From: CAZHAX01 sp964530325
GTDB lineage: Bacteria > Chloroflexota > Anaerolineae > B4-G1
Length of the DNA stretch: 64,000 nt
Assembly (NCBI GenBank): GCA_964530325.1
Contig: CAZHAX010000012.1
Location: 37,544-101,543, forward strand
Direction: 5' to 3'
The translations under genes were made by a program, and so were the position numbers. Position 1 is the first letter of the stretch, and every line of letters starts with the position of its first letter. This document shows, in pieces, positions 1 through 8,033 of the stretch. The notes beneath the pieces are model-generated. The model searched no databases. It had not been told where the DNA came from and saw only the letters and a program-made list of their open reading frames with translations.

Positions 1-221
1 AGTGCGTGGTCGACGAGCACGACCTCTCGATACCCGGCATAGAGGGGGAGGAGCCGGCCGTAGCCGGCCCCGATCTCGGCCAACCGGCCGCCGCGCGGCG
101 GCAGAAGACGCCGCAGCGCAATGCGCTCGACGGCATCCTCGTAGTCACGCCCACTCTCCCAGAACTCCTGGTAGGCGTATCCCTCGTAGTCGCAGACAGG
201 GCGTTTCGTCTTGGTTGTCAT
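1..221 (-). CDS. SAM-dependent methyltransferase, N-terminal 73 codons (cut by window edge)
   Basis: The gene runs leftward from an ATG at 219-221 and leaves the window, so only about 73 residues are visible. It opens with MTTKTKRPVCDYEGYAY, followed by a helical stretch. The class I methyltransferase motif I (LAEIGAGYGRL, about residues 48-58) and the acidic end of strand beta 2 (VVLVDHA) follow, as in small ubiquinone/BioC-type methyltransferases. These residues are the usual SAM-binding site. The substrate cannot be told from this part. The AEIGAGYGRL match makes coding on this strand convincing, although two rightward reading frames overlap it. It could be any small-molecule or lipid methyltransferase. 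Confidence 0.75.
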   Translation of the reverse strand, partial: MTTKTKRPVCDYEGYAYQEFWESGRDYEDAVERIALRRLLPPRGGRLAEIGAGYGRLLPLYAGYREVVLVDHA

Positions 222-385
222 TGCCTGGGCTTGCGAGGCCGGAGATCCAGTGAGAGGCGCCGCCGCTCAGGGCGGCAGCGGCGCCCGAACCAGGCCAGCA
301 TGTTATCACCGGGAGCTGGAATGCGCAACCGTCCCCAAGCTGCTGGCAGTGGCCCCGCAGCGCCACCGCCGATGGGGAAGGGCTA

Positions 386-401
386 CGTTTCACGTGAAAC
401 G
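386..401. other. parS: parS-like centromere site 1
   Basis: CGTTTCACGTGAAACG is a perfect 16-bp palindrome. It matches the bacterial chromosomal parS consensus TGTTTCACGTGAAACA at 14 of 16 positions; only the outermost base on each side differs. ParB/Spo0J binds such sites to load onto the chromosome near the replication origin. No parA or parB gene lies in the window. Confidence 0.8.
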
Positions 402-428
402 GGCCAACTTGCCGTCGCCTCCAACGGG

Positions 429-444
429 TGCTTCACGTGAAACG
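429..444. other. parS: parS-like centromere site 2
   Basis: TGCTTCACGTGAAACG keeps the CACGTG core and the TTCACGTGAAAC body of parS, with two mismatches to the consensus. Its centre lies 43 bp from that of the first site, about four helical turns, so a ParB dimer on each would face the same side of the DNA. The pairing makes a chance match unlikely. Confidence 0.7.
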
Positions 445-575
445 TCGGCTGCGGGACTGGGTGGAACGCACGAATCGGCCACTGGACCACGCACAGCGCT
501 TGCTGTTATGTACATTGCCCGGCTCGGCTTCCGTACGGAGCGGTGCGGACCCCCGCCTGGCGCCGCTCGGCCGGC

Positions 576-604
576 TTGCAGTTTGTAGGCATTGGCCCTA
601 TAAT
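576..604 (+). promoter_or_regulatory. Sigma-70 promoter of the S1-protein/clpC operon
   Basis: TTGCAG at 576-581 and a perfect TATAAT at 599-604 are separated by 17 bp. Transcription would start near 611, giving a leader of about 67 nt before the ATG at 678. Confidence 0.75.
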
Positions 605-677
605 CCGGGTGCCGTGGCCCATCGACGCATTGGCTGGCGAGGCCAGTCAGCTTCCGTCCAGGGGCCGCGCTTAGACT

Positions 678-1949
678 ATGGCCAGCCACGAAGAGCAAGT
701 ACACCCCATGGCGGCGCTGCTTGACCAGCAGCTTTCCTGTCGCCCTCTGCGCTCTCGGCAGGTCGTGCCGGGGGTAGTTGTCGACATCTCCCAGGGCGGC
801 CTGGTCATCGACGTTGGAGCCAAGTGCGAGGGCTTCGTTCCCCGGGACGACTTCGAAAGGCTGGCGCCTGAGGAGCGTGAGGCCATTGCGGTTGGCTCGG
901 AGGTGCTGGCATACGTCGTGCAGCCCGGAGAGGCGGGGGAGGATGTGATACTGTCCCTCTCCCGTGCTCAGGCTGCTCGCGACTGGGCGACGGCGCGGCG
1001 GATTCTCGACTCTGGTGACACGGTCGAGGAAGCCGTCGTGGACTGCAACAAGGGCGGCGTGATAGTGCGGCTGGGCACGCTGCGGGGCTTTGTTCCGGCG
1101 TCTCAGCTCGCCGGCAGCCGCTCTCCCCGAGATGACTCGAGTTCGCCAGACAGCAACAGGCGCTGGGAAGCGCTGGTTGGCGAGCGGCTGCAGCTGAAGG
1201 TTATCGAGGTCGACCGCGAGCGCAACCGTCTGATTCTCTCCGAGCGGGCGGCGGCTGGCGGCGCGCAGCAGCAGGAACGGGAACAGCTGCTGGCGAAGCT
1301 GGCCGAAGGGGACGTGCTCAAGGGGCAGGTGACCAGCGTCGTAGATTTCGGCGCCTTCGTTGACCTGGGCGGTATCGACGGATTGGTGCATGTATCGGAG
1401 CTCAGTTGGCACAGGGTGGCTCACCCCAAGGACGTCGTCCAGGTTGGGGATACAGTCGACGTTTCCGTCCTGCGGGTGGACAAGGAGCGGGAGCGCGTCG
1501 CCTTGAGCATCAGGCAGCTTGAGCCCGATCCCTGGGAGACGATCGGCGAACGGTACGAGGAGGGGCAGCTTCTGGAGGGCATCGTCACTCGCCTCACAGA
1601 CTGGGGTGCGTTCGCCAGGCTTGTGAATGACGAGGCGATCGAAGGGCTCATCCACATATCGGAGCTGGACGATGTGCAGGTGGTGCATCCCAGGGAGATT
1701 GTTCGGCCCGGGCAGCGTCTTACGCTGCGGGTCGTGGACGTCGATCCTGAACGTCGTCGGCTTGGGCTCAGCCTGAAGCAGGCAGTTCAGGGGGAGCTCC
1801 TGGATGCAGATTGGGAGCCGTCCCTCCCTAAGGAAGAGCCCGGGGCCGAGAGTCAGATCTCGGCGGCCCTGGCTGAGGCGCTTGGCGACGAGGGGCTACC
1901 CCAGTCTGAGGCCGCACCGGAAGGGCCCGAATCGCCCCCTTCCACGTAG
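678..1949 (+). CDS. rpsA: S1 RNA-binding domain protein (ribosomal protein S1-like, four S1 domains)
   Basis: This 423-residue cytoplasmic protein has four S1/OB-fold RNA-binding domains at about residues 28-97, 112-190, 212-281 and 297-368. The third and fourth are the most canonical (VDFGAFVDLGGIDGLVHVSE and WGAFARL...GLIHISEL), each followed by the VGD.V.V.V..VD.E..R..LS pattern. The protein is shorter than the six-domain S1 of proteobacteria and resembles the four-domain S1 homologues of Gram-positives and Chloroflexota, which act in mRNA binding during translation. The acidic Glu/Pro-rich tail is probably disordered. The ATG at 678 has no clear Shine-Dalgarno sequence; a second Met at 708 is possible. 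clpC starts 3 bp after its stop, so the two are probably co-transcribed. A general S1-family RNA-binding role is as well supported as true ribosomal S1. Confidence 0.85.
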   Translation: MASHEEQVHPMAALLDQQLSCRPLRSRQVVPGVVVDISQGGLVIDVGAKCEGFVPRDDFERLAPEEREAIAVGSEVLAYVVQPGEAGEDVILSLSRAQAARDWATARRILDSGDTVEEAVVDCNKGGVIVRLGTLRGFVPASQLAGSRSPRDDSSSPDSNRRWEALVGERLQLKVIEVDRERNRLILSERAAAGGAQQQEREQLLAKLAEGDVLKGQVTSVVDFGAFVDLGGIDGLVHVSELSWHRVAHPKDVVQVGDTVDVSVLRVDKERERVALSIRQLEPDPWETIGERYEEGQLLEGIVTRLTDWGAFARLVNDEAIEGLIHISELDDVQVVHPREIVRPGQRLTLRVVDVDPERRRLGLSLKQAVQGELLDADWEPSLPKEEPGAESQISAALAEALGDEGLPQSEAAPEGPESPPST

Positions 1950-1952
1950 CTG

Positions 1953-4424
1953 ATGGACCGTCTGCTCCGGTTCTTCACGGACGAGGCCAGACGCGCCCTT
2001 CGGGCGGCGCAACAGGAAGCGAAACGGTTGCGTCACGCCCGGATCGGCACAGAACACCTCTTGCTCGGCCTTCTCAGGGAGGATTCCGGGGTAGCCTCCT
2101 GGGTGCTCCGCCAGCTTGGCCTCCAGACAAGCTCCGTTGAGCACTGGGTCGAGCGGCTGAGCACCGCTGGCCGGCGTGAGTCATCTCCAGACGCTGAGCT
2201 GGATCTGAGCCCGCGGACCGAGAGCGTTCTCGAGCTGGCCAGTGACGAGGCGAGGCGCCTGAAGGACCCCCGCATTGATACGCACCACCTGCTCCTGGCG
2301 CTCGCGCGCCAGACCGACGGAACGGCGTTCCACGTGCTAGGCCAGCTGGGAGTGACGCCTGATCAGATTATCGGCTACACCGAGCAGCTTCTTGCGCGCC
2401 AGCCTTTGTCGCGGCCAAGGGGCAGGAAGAAGACCGGCGGATCGAAGCTGGTCGACCAACTGGCGACTGACCTGACCGCTCTGGCCGAGAAGGGCAGGCT
2501 GGATCCCGTGGTGGGCCGCGAGCGGGAGATCGAGCGTGTGATACAGATCCTTGCCCGCCGTACGAAGAACAACCCGGCGCTGATCGGCGATCCCGGCGTC
2601 GGCAAGACGGCCATTGTCGAAGGGCTGGCTCAACGGATCACGAGCGGCGAGACGCCCGAGCCCCTGCTGGACAAGCGCGTCCTCCAGCTGGACGTGGGGT
2701 CGCTGGTGGCCGGCACGATGTACCGGGGCCAATTCGAAGAGCGCCTGAAGAAGGTTATCGACGAGCTGAAGGACTCGCACTGCATCGTGTTCATAGACGA
2801 AGTGCACATGCTGGTCGGCGCCGGCTCTGCCGGTTCGTCGGTAGACGCAGCGAACATCATGAAGCCGGCGCTGGCCCGCGGCGAGCTGCAGTGCATCGGC
2901 GCCACGACGATGGAGGAGTACCGGAAGAACATCGAGGCGGACGCAGCACTGGAGCGCCGGTTCCAACCGATCGTGGTGGAGGAGCCTACAGCAGAGGAGA
3001 CGGTCGCCATCCTGCGCGGCATACGGCCTGCATATGAGAGGCATCACCGCCTCCGAATCAGCGACGAGGCCCTGGTGACGGCTGTACGGCTCTCGGCCAG
3101 GTACATCACGGACCGCTGTCTTCCGGACAAGGCGATCGACGTGATAGACGAGGGAGCTTCTCGCGTCCGAATGTACAAGACTCCTCACGCCCGGGACCTG
3201 CAGCGGCTGTACGCCAGCCTCAAGCGGGTGCAGCGGGACAGGGAGGCGGCTGTCGAGGAGCAGCGCCACGACGATGCTGCCGCTCTTCGAGATCGCGAGT
3301 TCGATCTGCAGGGCGAGCTGGAGACGCTGCGGGCTGACACAGGCGACGACTGCGGGCCGGTGGTCACTTCCCATGATGTGGCGGAAGTGGTGTCAATGTG
3401 GACCGGCGTGCCCCTGGCTCAGCTGCGCAGTGACGAGACCGAGCGTCTGCTGGGCATGGAGGAGGCGCTGCACAGGCGCATTGTCGCCCAGGACGAGGCC
3501 ATCTCGGCGATAGCCAGAGCGGTGCGGCGCGCCCGCGCCGGCCTCAAGGACCCGCGCCGGCCGATTGGCTCCTTCGTCTTCCTGGGACCGACTGGCGTGG
3601 GGAAGACGGAAGTGGCGAAGGCGCTGGCGGAGTTCCTCTTCGGCAGCGAGGAGGCCCTCCTGCAGTTCGACATGTCCGAATTCATGGAGTCACACAACAT
3701 AGCCCGCCTCGTAGGAGCGCCGCCCGGCTACGTGGGTTACGATGATGCCGGACAGCTGACTGAGGCTATTCGCCGCCGGCCCTTCTCGATCGTCGTCTTT
3801 GACGAGCTGGAGAAGGCGCATCCGGAGGCGCTGAACGTGCTGTTGCAGATCATGGATGAGGGGCAGCTCTCGGACGCGCGGGGTCGGCGCGTCGATTTCC
3901 GCAATGCGATCGTCGTGATGACGTCGAACGTCGGCGCGGATCTGATCAAGCGGCAGGCGGGGCTCGGCTTTTCGCTTCCAGTCGATGCAGACGGCTCCCG
4001 GGGCTACGAGAGAATGCGCGATGACCTGTTGGGTGAGCTCAAGAAGGCCTTCCGGCCCGAGTTCCTCAACCGTGTCGATACGGTCGTCGTCTTTCACGCC
4101 CTCAGTCGTGACCACATCGCCCAGATCGTCGATCTCGAGTTGGCCCGGCTGAAGGAGCGCGTGCGCGATCAGGGAATCGAGCTGCAGGTGTCCGATGAGG
4201 CGAGGGCCATGCTGGCTGAAGAGGGCTACTCGGAGGAATACGGAGCTCGCCCGCTTCGGCAGGTGATCCAGCGCCGGGTCGAGGATTGCGTCTCGGATGC
4301 TATCCTGGCCGGAGATGCGAGCTCCGGCGACACCCTGGTTGTCGACGCCGAGCCGCCCGACAGTTTCGTCTTGCGCACCGGGAGGAGGAGAAGGAAGCGC
4401 TCCGCAGAGCAGGTGCCCTCCTGA
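1953..4424 (+). CDS. clpC: ATP-dependent Clp protease ATP-binding subunit ClpC
   Basis: An 823-residue AAA+ unfoldase that feeds substrates to ClpP. It has two Clp_N repeats (about 1-145), AAA-1 with Walker A GDPGVGKT (212-219) and Walker B IVFIDEVHML (about 278-287), and a short UVR-type middle region (about 418-460) instead of the long ClpB coiled coil. AAA-2 has Walker A GPTGVGKT (545-552) and Walker B VVFDELEKAHP. The C-terminal D2-small domain ends in a basic tail. The UVR middle domain and the length distinguish ClpC from ClpB. ClpC usually needs an adaptor such as MecA or McsB; neither is nearby. The gene is translationally close to the S1 gene upstream and ends tail-to-tail with a glycosyltransferase gene, 15 bp apart. 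Confidence 0.95.
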   Translation: MDRLLRFFTDEARRALRAAQQEAKRLRHARIGTEHLLLGLLREDSGVASWVLRQLGLQTSSVEHWVERLSTAGRRESSPDAELDLSPRTESVLELASDEARRLKDPRIDTHHLLLALARQTDGTAFHVLGQLGVTPDQIIGYTEQLLARQPLSRPRGRKKTGGSKLVDQLATDLTALAEKGRLDPVVGREREIERVIQILARRTKNNPALIGDPGVGKTAIVEGLAQRITSGETPEPLLDKRVLQLDVGSLVAGTMYRGQFEERLKKVIDELKDSHCIVFIDEVHMLVGAGSAGSSVDAANIMKPALARGELQCIGATTMEEYRKNIEADAALERRFQPIVVEEPTAEETVAILRGIRPAYERHHRLRISDEALVTAVRLSARYITDRCLPDKAIDVIDEGASRVRMYKTPHARDLQRLYASLKRVQRDREAAVEEQRHDDAAALRDREFDLQGELETLRADTGDDCGPVVTSHDVAEVVSMWTGVPLAQLRSDETERLLGMEEALHRRIVAQDEAISAIARAVRRARAGLKDPRRPIGSFVFLGPTGVGKTEVAKALAEFLFGSEEALLQFDMSEFMESHNIARLVGAPPGYVGYDDAGQLTEAIRRRPFSIVVFDELEKAHPEALNVLLQIMDEGQLSDARGRRVDFRNAIVVMTSNVGADLIKRQAGLGFSLPVDADGSRGYERMRDDLLGELKKAFRPEFLNRVDTVVVFHALSRDHIAQIVDLELARLKERVRDQGIELQVSDEARAMLAEEGYSEEYGARPLRQVIQRRVEDCVSDAILAGDASSGDTLVVDAEPPDSFVLRTGRRRRKRSAEQVPS

Positions 4425-4439
4425 CGCTCGGCGCTCGCG

Positions 4440-5645
4440 CTAGCCCTCGTAGGCAGCTTCGACAAGGGGCACGATCGAACTCCAGTCGTATCCTCTCTCT
4501 GCAAAAAGGCGCCCCGCCCGGCCCAGTGCCTTACGCCTCTGGGGATCGCTTAGCAGCTTGAGAATGGCTGCAGAGAAGGCCTCTGACGTGTCCGCCAGCA
4601 GCAGCTGGCGGCCGTCAGCAACCGGGAAACCCTCGGCGCCAAGCGTGGTCGACACGATCGCCTTTCCCATCGCCATCGCCTCGAGTAGCTTAAGGCGTGT
4701 CCCGCCACCGGAGCGGAGCGGGGCCACGTAGACCGCAGCTCGGGCGATGTAGGGACGGACGTCGTCAACGTGGCCAGTGAGAGTCACACCCTCGCGGCCC
4801 GCGAGCGCGTGCAGGCGGCGATGGGGACGTTGGCCAACCGCGAGGAAATGAGCCCTTGGCGCTTCCGCCCTCACGAGGGGTAGGATCTCACGGGCAAACC
4901 AGAGGACGGCGTCGACGTTTGGCCGGAAGTCCATCGTGCCCGTGAAGACGAGGTCCGCCCCGCCGGGGCCTGCTTGAGCATCGGGAACTGGCCGATAGTA
5001 CTGCGTGTCGACGCCATTGGGGACAACTGCCACCCTCAGGTCGCCTACCAGGCACCGGAGTGCCCGTGCGTCGGCATCGGACACCGCCAACACCCGATCG
5101 GACCGCCTGCAAACCTCTGACTCGTACTTCCTAAGGCGCAGCCATTGTACAAGAGAGTAGATGGCGCCGGTCCACCGCGCAGGCGTGCGCAGGTCGGCCA
5201 GGAAGACGCGTCTCTGGAGCAGGTGCTCGCAGTTGAGGTCGTCGAATACAATCAGAGGCCGCGGTTCGGCCTCTTCCAGAACGCTGAGGTACGGGGCCAT
5301 CTCTATGCCAGCGATCTGTGCGACGTCGAATGCTTCCTCCGCCAGCCAGCGTCCCAGTAGTTGACTGTAGGCTTCCGACGCTAACCTGAGTGCCATATCC
5401 GGTCGCCGGCTGGCCAGCAACCCCCGTAGCCGCTCGCCCATCGTCCTCTCAGGCGCCCTTACTACCTCCACGCGACCCAGCTGCGCCAGGGCGGAAGGGA
5501 CGCTCTCCTCCTGGTCCGGACCGAGGAAGGAGAGAACCGCCATCTCGTGGCGAGCAGCCAGATTTGACATCAGCCCCCAGCTGCGCAGAGACGTTCCCTT
5601 CTGGGGAGGATAGGGCAGCTGGGGAGTTAGAAACAGTATCTTCAT
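4440..5645 (-). CDS. Glycosyltransferase family 4 protein
   Basis: A 401-residue GT-B glycosyltransferase. The N-terminus MKILFLTPQLPYPPQKGTSL has the loop typical of GT4 enzymes and of the TIGR03087-like exopolysaccharide subgroup. The C-terminal half carries VVPNGVDTQYYRPV, FTGTMDFRPNVDAVLWF and the nucleotide-sugar site GGGTRLKLLEAMAMGKAIVS, where the LLEAM glutamate would contact the donor. No membrane segment is evident, so it probably acts on the cytoplasmic face in glycolipid or exopolysaccharide assembly. Its ATG overlaps the stop of the upstream glycosyltransferase gene by 4 bp, so the two are translationally coupled. Donor and acceptor are unknown. Confidence 0.9.
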   Translation of the reverse strand: MKILFLTPQLPYPPQKGTSLRSWGLMSNLAARHEMAVLSFLGPDQEESVPSALAQLGRVEVVRAPERTMGERLRGLLASRRPDMALRLASEAYSQLLGRWLAEEAFDVAQIAGIEMAPYLSVLEEAEPRPLIVFDDLNCEHLLQRRVFLADLRTPARWTGAIYSLVQWLRLRKYESEVCRRSDRVLAVSDADARALRCLVGDLRVAVVPNGVDTQYYRPVPDAQAGPGGADLVFTGTMDFRPNVDAVLWFAREILPLVRAEAPRAHFLAVGQRPHRRLHALAGREGVTLTGHVDDVRPYIARAAVYVAPLRSGGGTRLKLLEAMAMGKAIVSTTLGAEGFPVADGRQLLLADTSEAFSAAILKLLSDPQRRKALGRAGRLFAERGYDWSSIVPLVEAAYEG

Positions 5646-6751
5646 TCCGCGACCAGCCTGCGGTATGCCTGGAGCGTTCTTGCCGCCGTGGAACTCCAGG
5701 TGAACTGCGAAGCCTGCTCGAGACCTCGCTCTCGAAGGCGAGATCGCAGCCTCTCGTCGAGGAGAGCCTGCTCCAACGCCGCTGCGATGCCTTCAATGTC
5801 CTCGGGGTCGACGAACAGGCCGGCGTCGCCCACCACCTCCGGCAGGGCGCCCCGCCTGGCGACGACCACCGGCGTGCCGCATACCATGGCCTCGAGCGCG
5901 GGTAGGCCGAAGCCTTCGTAGAAGGACGGCATAGCGAGGACGCCTGCCCCGCCGTAGAGGCCTGGCAGGTCCGAGTCCGGCACGCTCTGGAGCAGGCGTA
6001 CCCGGCTCTCAAGATCGAGGGAGTCTATCTCCTGGAAGACCTCGTCGTAGAGCCATCCTTTCTCGCCGGCAAGGACCAGGGGTGCATCGCAGCGCCCTCG
6101 CTCGGCCAGCAGTCGGTACGCGCGGAGCAGGCCGACGAGGTTCTTGCGGGGTTCCAGAGTGCCCACGAAGAGGACGTAGCCGGGGCTCAGGCCATAGCTG
6201 CCGACAACCCGCTCTACCGCTTCCCCATCTGGGCGCCGGAGGGCTGGGTCGGCCGCCAGGGACGTTACCGTTACTCTATCTGGAGCGACCCCGAGCAGAG
6301 ACGTGAGGTCGCCTGCCGTGGCCTGCGAAATAGCCAGGACGTGATCGGCCCGCTCGACAGCCCATCCAATCTGCTTGTTGTAGTAGCGCTGGCTCTCGTC
6401 TGTCAGGAAGTGCGGGTAACGCAGAAAGCTCAAGTCCTGTACGGTGATAATGCTCCGCCGGTATCCGAAGCCGGGCGGTATGAAGTCCGGGCTGTGGAGC
6501 AGATCCGGCCGAAGCCGGGCCACCTCCAGGCCCATGGCCCACCGCTCGAAGCGGTGGTGGGAAGGGGTCCAGCAGGGGACGGGACGGAAGTTGGGTCCCG
6601 GCACTGGCGGTGAGAGCTGTTTTCGGCTGTGCAGCACAAGGTACTCAGTGTCGCCGTCGAGAGCTGCAAGCGCCTCGAGCAGCAACACAACGTAGCGGCG
6701 CATTCCGCCGCTGGAGTAGTAGACAATACGGGCATCGATGGCGATCCGCAT
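5642..6751 (-). CDS. Glycosyltransferase family 4 protein
   Basis: A 369-residue GT4 retaining glycosyltransferase of the mannosyl/glucosyltransferase type. Features are MRIAIDARIVYYSSGGMRRY at the start, YVLFVGTLEPRKNLVGLLRA in the middle, and the full E-x7-E donor site in MPSFYEGFGLPALEAM followed by PVVVARRGALPEVVGDAG. The longest frame begins at 6769, but that ATG lies inside the -10 box of the gene's own promoter. The ATG at 6751 is preferred: it starts the conserved RIAIDAR strand and follows a CAGGCCAGG stretch. It is coupled by a 4-bp overlap to the next glycosyltransferase, so both probably build the same surface glycan. Confidence 0.9.
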   Translation of the reverse strand: MRIAIDARIVYYSSGGMRRYVVLLLEALAALDGDTEYLVLHSRKQLSPPVPGPNFRPVPCWTPSHHRFERWAMGLEVARLRPDLLHSPDFIPPGFGYRRSIITVQDLSFLRYPHFLTDESQRYYNKQIGWAVERADHVLAISQATAGDLTSLLGVAPDRVTVTSLAADPALRRPDGEAVERVVGSYGLSPGYVLFVGTLEPRKNLVGLLRAYRLLAERGRCDAPLVLAGEKGWLYDEVFQEIDSLDLESRVRLLQSVPDSDLPGLYGGAGVLAMPSFYEGFGLPALEAMVCGTPVVVARRGALPEVVGDAGLFVDPEDIEGIAAALEQALLDERLRSRLRERGLEQASQFTWSSTAARTLQAYRRLVAE

Positions 6752-6767
6752 GGCCTGGCCTGCGGCC

Positions 6768-6795
6768 ATTATAGTGGCAGGCTAGCCTCTGTCAA
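6768..6795 (-). promoter_or_regulatory. Consensus promoter of the glycosyltransferase pair
   Basis: On the minus strand, TTGACA (6795-6790) and TATAAT (6773-6768), both perfect, are separated by 16 bp. Transcription would start near 6761, only about 10 nt before the ATG at 6751, which rules out the upstream ATG at 6769. Confidence 0.8.
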
Positions 6796-6837
6796 CTGCC
6801 ACACTGAAGCTGGCCAGCTCATCAGTCGCCGATCTCG

Positions 6838-6866
6838 TTGCTCCGGCCCTTGAACGATGCTATAAT
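6838..6866 (+). promoter_or_regulatory. Promoter of the coiled-coil/selB operon
   Basis: A perfect TATAAT lies at 6861-6866 with a weak TTGCTC at 6838-6843, 17 bp apart. It points right and is divergent from the glycosyltransferase promoter. Transcription would start near 6873, 32 nt before the ATG. Confidence 0.6.
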
Positions 6867-6904
6867 CACGGGCAGTTATCCGAAGCAGACGGTGGGAGGG
6901 CGAG

Positions 6905-8023
6905 ATGGCGAAGAAGACGAGTGCACCCAAGAAGGCATCGTCCAGAACCCCTGCAGCCACGACCAAACTGGTGGACGACCTGGTGGAACAGCGCCAGCAG
7001 GATGCTGCTGCGATCGCCTCGCTCCAGGAGCGTGAGGCCGAGCAGGTTGAGTTGTTCGCAGAACAGGACAAGCTGATCAAGGAGCTCCGGGCCGAGCTGG
7101 CTGCTGCTCTGGATCAGCGCGAAACGGAGTGGCAGAGCCAGCGAGCGGAGCTTGAGCAATCGCGCCGCACAGAGGGGGAAAAGCTGGCGAAGCAGCTTCG
7201 GGAATCGCTCCGATACGATGAGCAGCTGGAGGCCAGGCGGGCCGACGTCAAGCGGCTTGACGAGACCGTGGAGCGTCTGGCCAAGCAGGTCGCCGAGCTG
7301 ACGAGGACTGGCGGTGGCACAGCCGGCTCTGGAGCAGAGCCAGCCGATGCCGCAACCCTCCACCGCCTCGGTGGGCTTGAGCAGAGCTCGCGCAAGCTGG
7401 CCAGGGATCTGGAAGCGCAGGAGAGTGCGGCGGCGCTGGTGAAGGAGGCTGTGCAGAAGCAACTAAACGAGGCCAGCCGCCAGCTGGACGAAGTCAAACG
7501 GTCGCTGGAGGACGTACGAACAACCGAAGCCAGGAGTCAGCAGCGGATGACCGAGTCCCACCAGCGGATGAAGGAGTTCGACCAGTTCTTCGACGAGTGG
7601 CGGGCCCACAAGCAGCTCTACGAGCAGCAGTACCAGCGCAGCAGACAGGTCGTGGAGAAACTGGAGGCACTGCAGTCGCAGCTGGCGAGCAGGCAGAACG
7701 AGATTGCCGAGATCCAGCGCATTGGCGCGGAGCGTGTGAAGGGTGAGTGGGATGAATGGCGGGCATCCGCCCAGGAGACGCTTCGCGGCTACCAGTCGGC
7801 GGTGGATGAACAGTGGCGCCACCACGAACGGCGAGCTCAGGAGCTCAAGGACGTGCTTGACCGCCTGGTCGAGCGCGCTGACGCGCACCAGGAGTTGCTC
7901 AGTTCGCTGATCGATCTGCAGCGAGCGCAGCTGGAGCATAGCAGGGAGGCGGGCGATGCGCTCAGCCGTGCAGACCGCCTCTTGAGTTCCGCTCGGGCTC
8001 CTGGTCCGCGCAGGGCTGAGTAG
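6905..8023 (+). CDS. Large coiled-coil protein of unknown function
   Basis: A 372-residue soluble protein rich in Glu, Gln, Arg, Lys, Leu and Ala, with long heptad-like runs over about residues 20-150 and 165-360. A Gly/Ser/Ala-rich break lies near residues 137-148. The N-terminus is a basic, Lys/Ala/Thr-rich tail. I see no cysteine, signal peptide or membrane span. The ATG follows a GGTGGGAGGGCGAG ribosome binding region. Its stop lies 10 bp before selB, so the two are probably co-transcribed. No named family is recognised. A structural, SMC-like or tail-like scaffold role is possible but unsupported beyond the coiled coil. Confidence 0.75.
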   Translation: MAKKTSAPKKASSRTPAATTKLVDDLVEQRQQDAAAIASLQEREAEQVELFAEQDKLIKELRAELAAALDQRETEWQSQRAELEQSRRTEGEKLAKQLRESLRYDEQLEARRADVKRLDETVERLAKQVAELTRTGGGTAGSGAEPADAATLHRLGGLEQSSRKLARDLEAQESAAALVKEAVQKQLNEASRQLDEVKRSLEDVRTTEARSQQRMTESHQRMKEFDQFFDEWRAHKQLYEQQYQRSRQVVEKLEALQSQLASRQNEIAEIQRIGAERVKGEWDEWRASAQETLRGYQSAVDEQWRHHERRAQELKDVLDRLVERADAHQELLSSLIDLQRAQLEHSREAGDALSRADRLLSSARAPGPRRAE

Positions 8024-8033
8024 GAGCAGCTTC

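Larger units (their letters stand above)
222..677. other. Intergenic region with two parS-like sites and a promoter
   Basis: This 456-bp stretch separates the leftward methyltransferase gene from the rightward S1-domain gene. It holds a GC-rich inverted repeat (GGCGCCGC at 256-263 with GCGGCGCC at 278-285), two parS-like palindromes (386-401 and 429-444) and a sigma-70 promoter (576-604). Reading frames cross it in several directions, but none has a recognisable protein or a ribosome binding site. Confidence 0.6.

Noticed and set aside
256..285. GC-rich inverted repeat near the window start
   Set aside because: It lies upstream of both flanking genes with no U-run and several alternative pairings; a terminator or regulatory call is not supported.
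390..1688. 432-codon leftward frame opposite the S1-domain gene
   Set aside because: It mirrors the S1 gene in a GC-rich genome, has no family features, and the rightward frame has four clear S1 domains.
2337..3374. 345-codon leftward frame inside clpC
   Set aside because: Antisense shadow; the rightward frame carries all AAA+ motifs.
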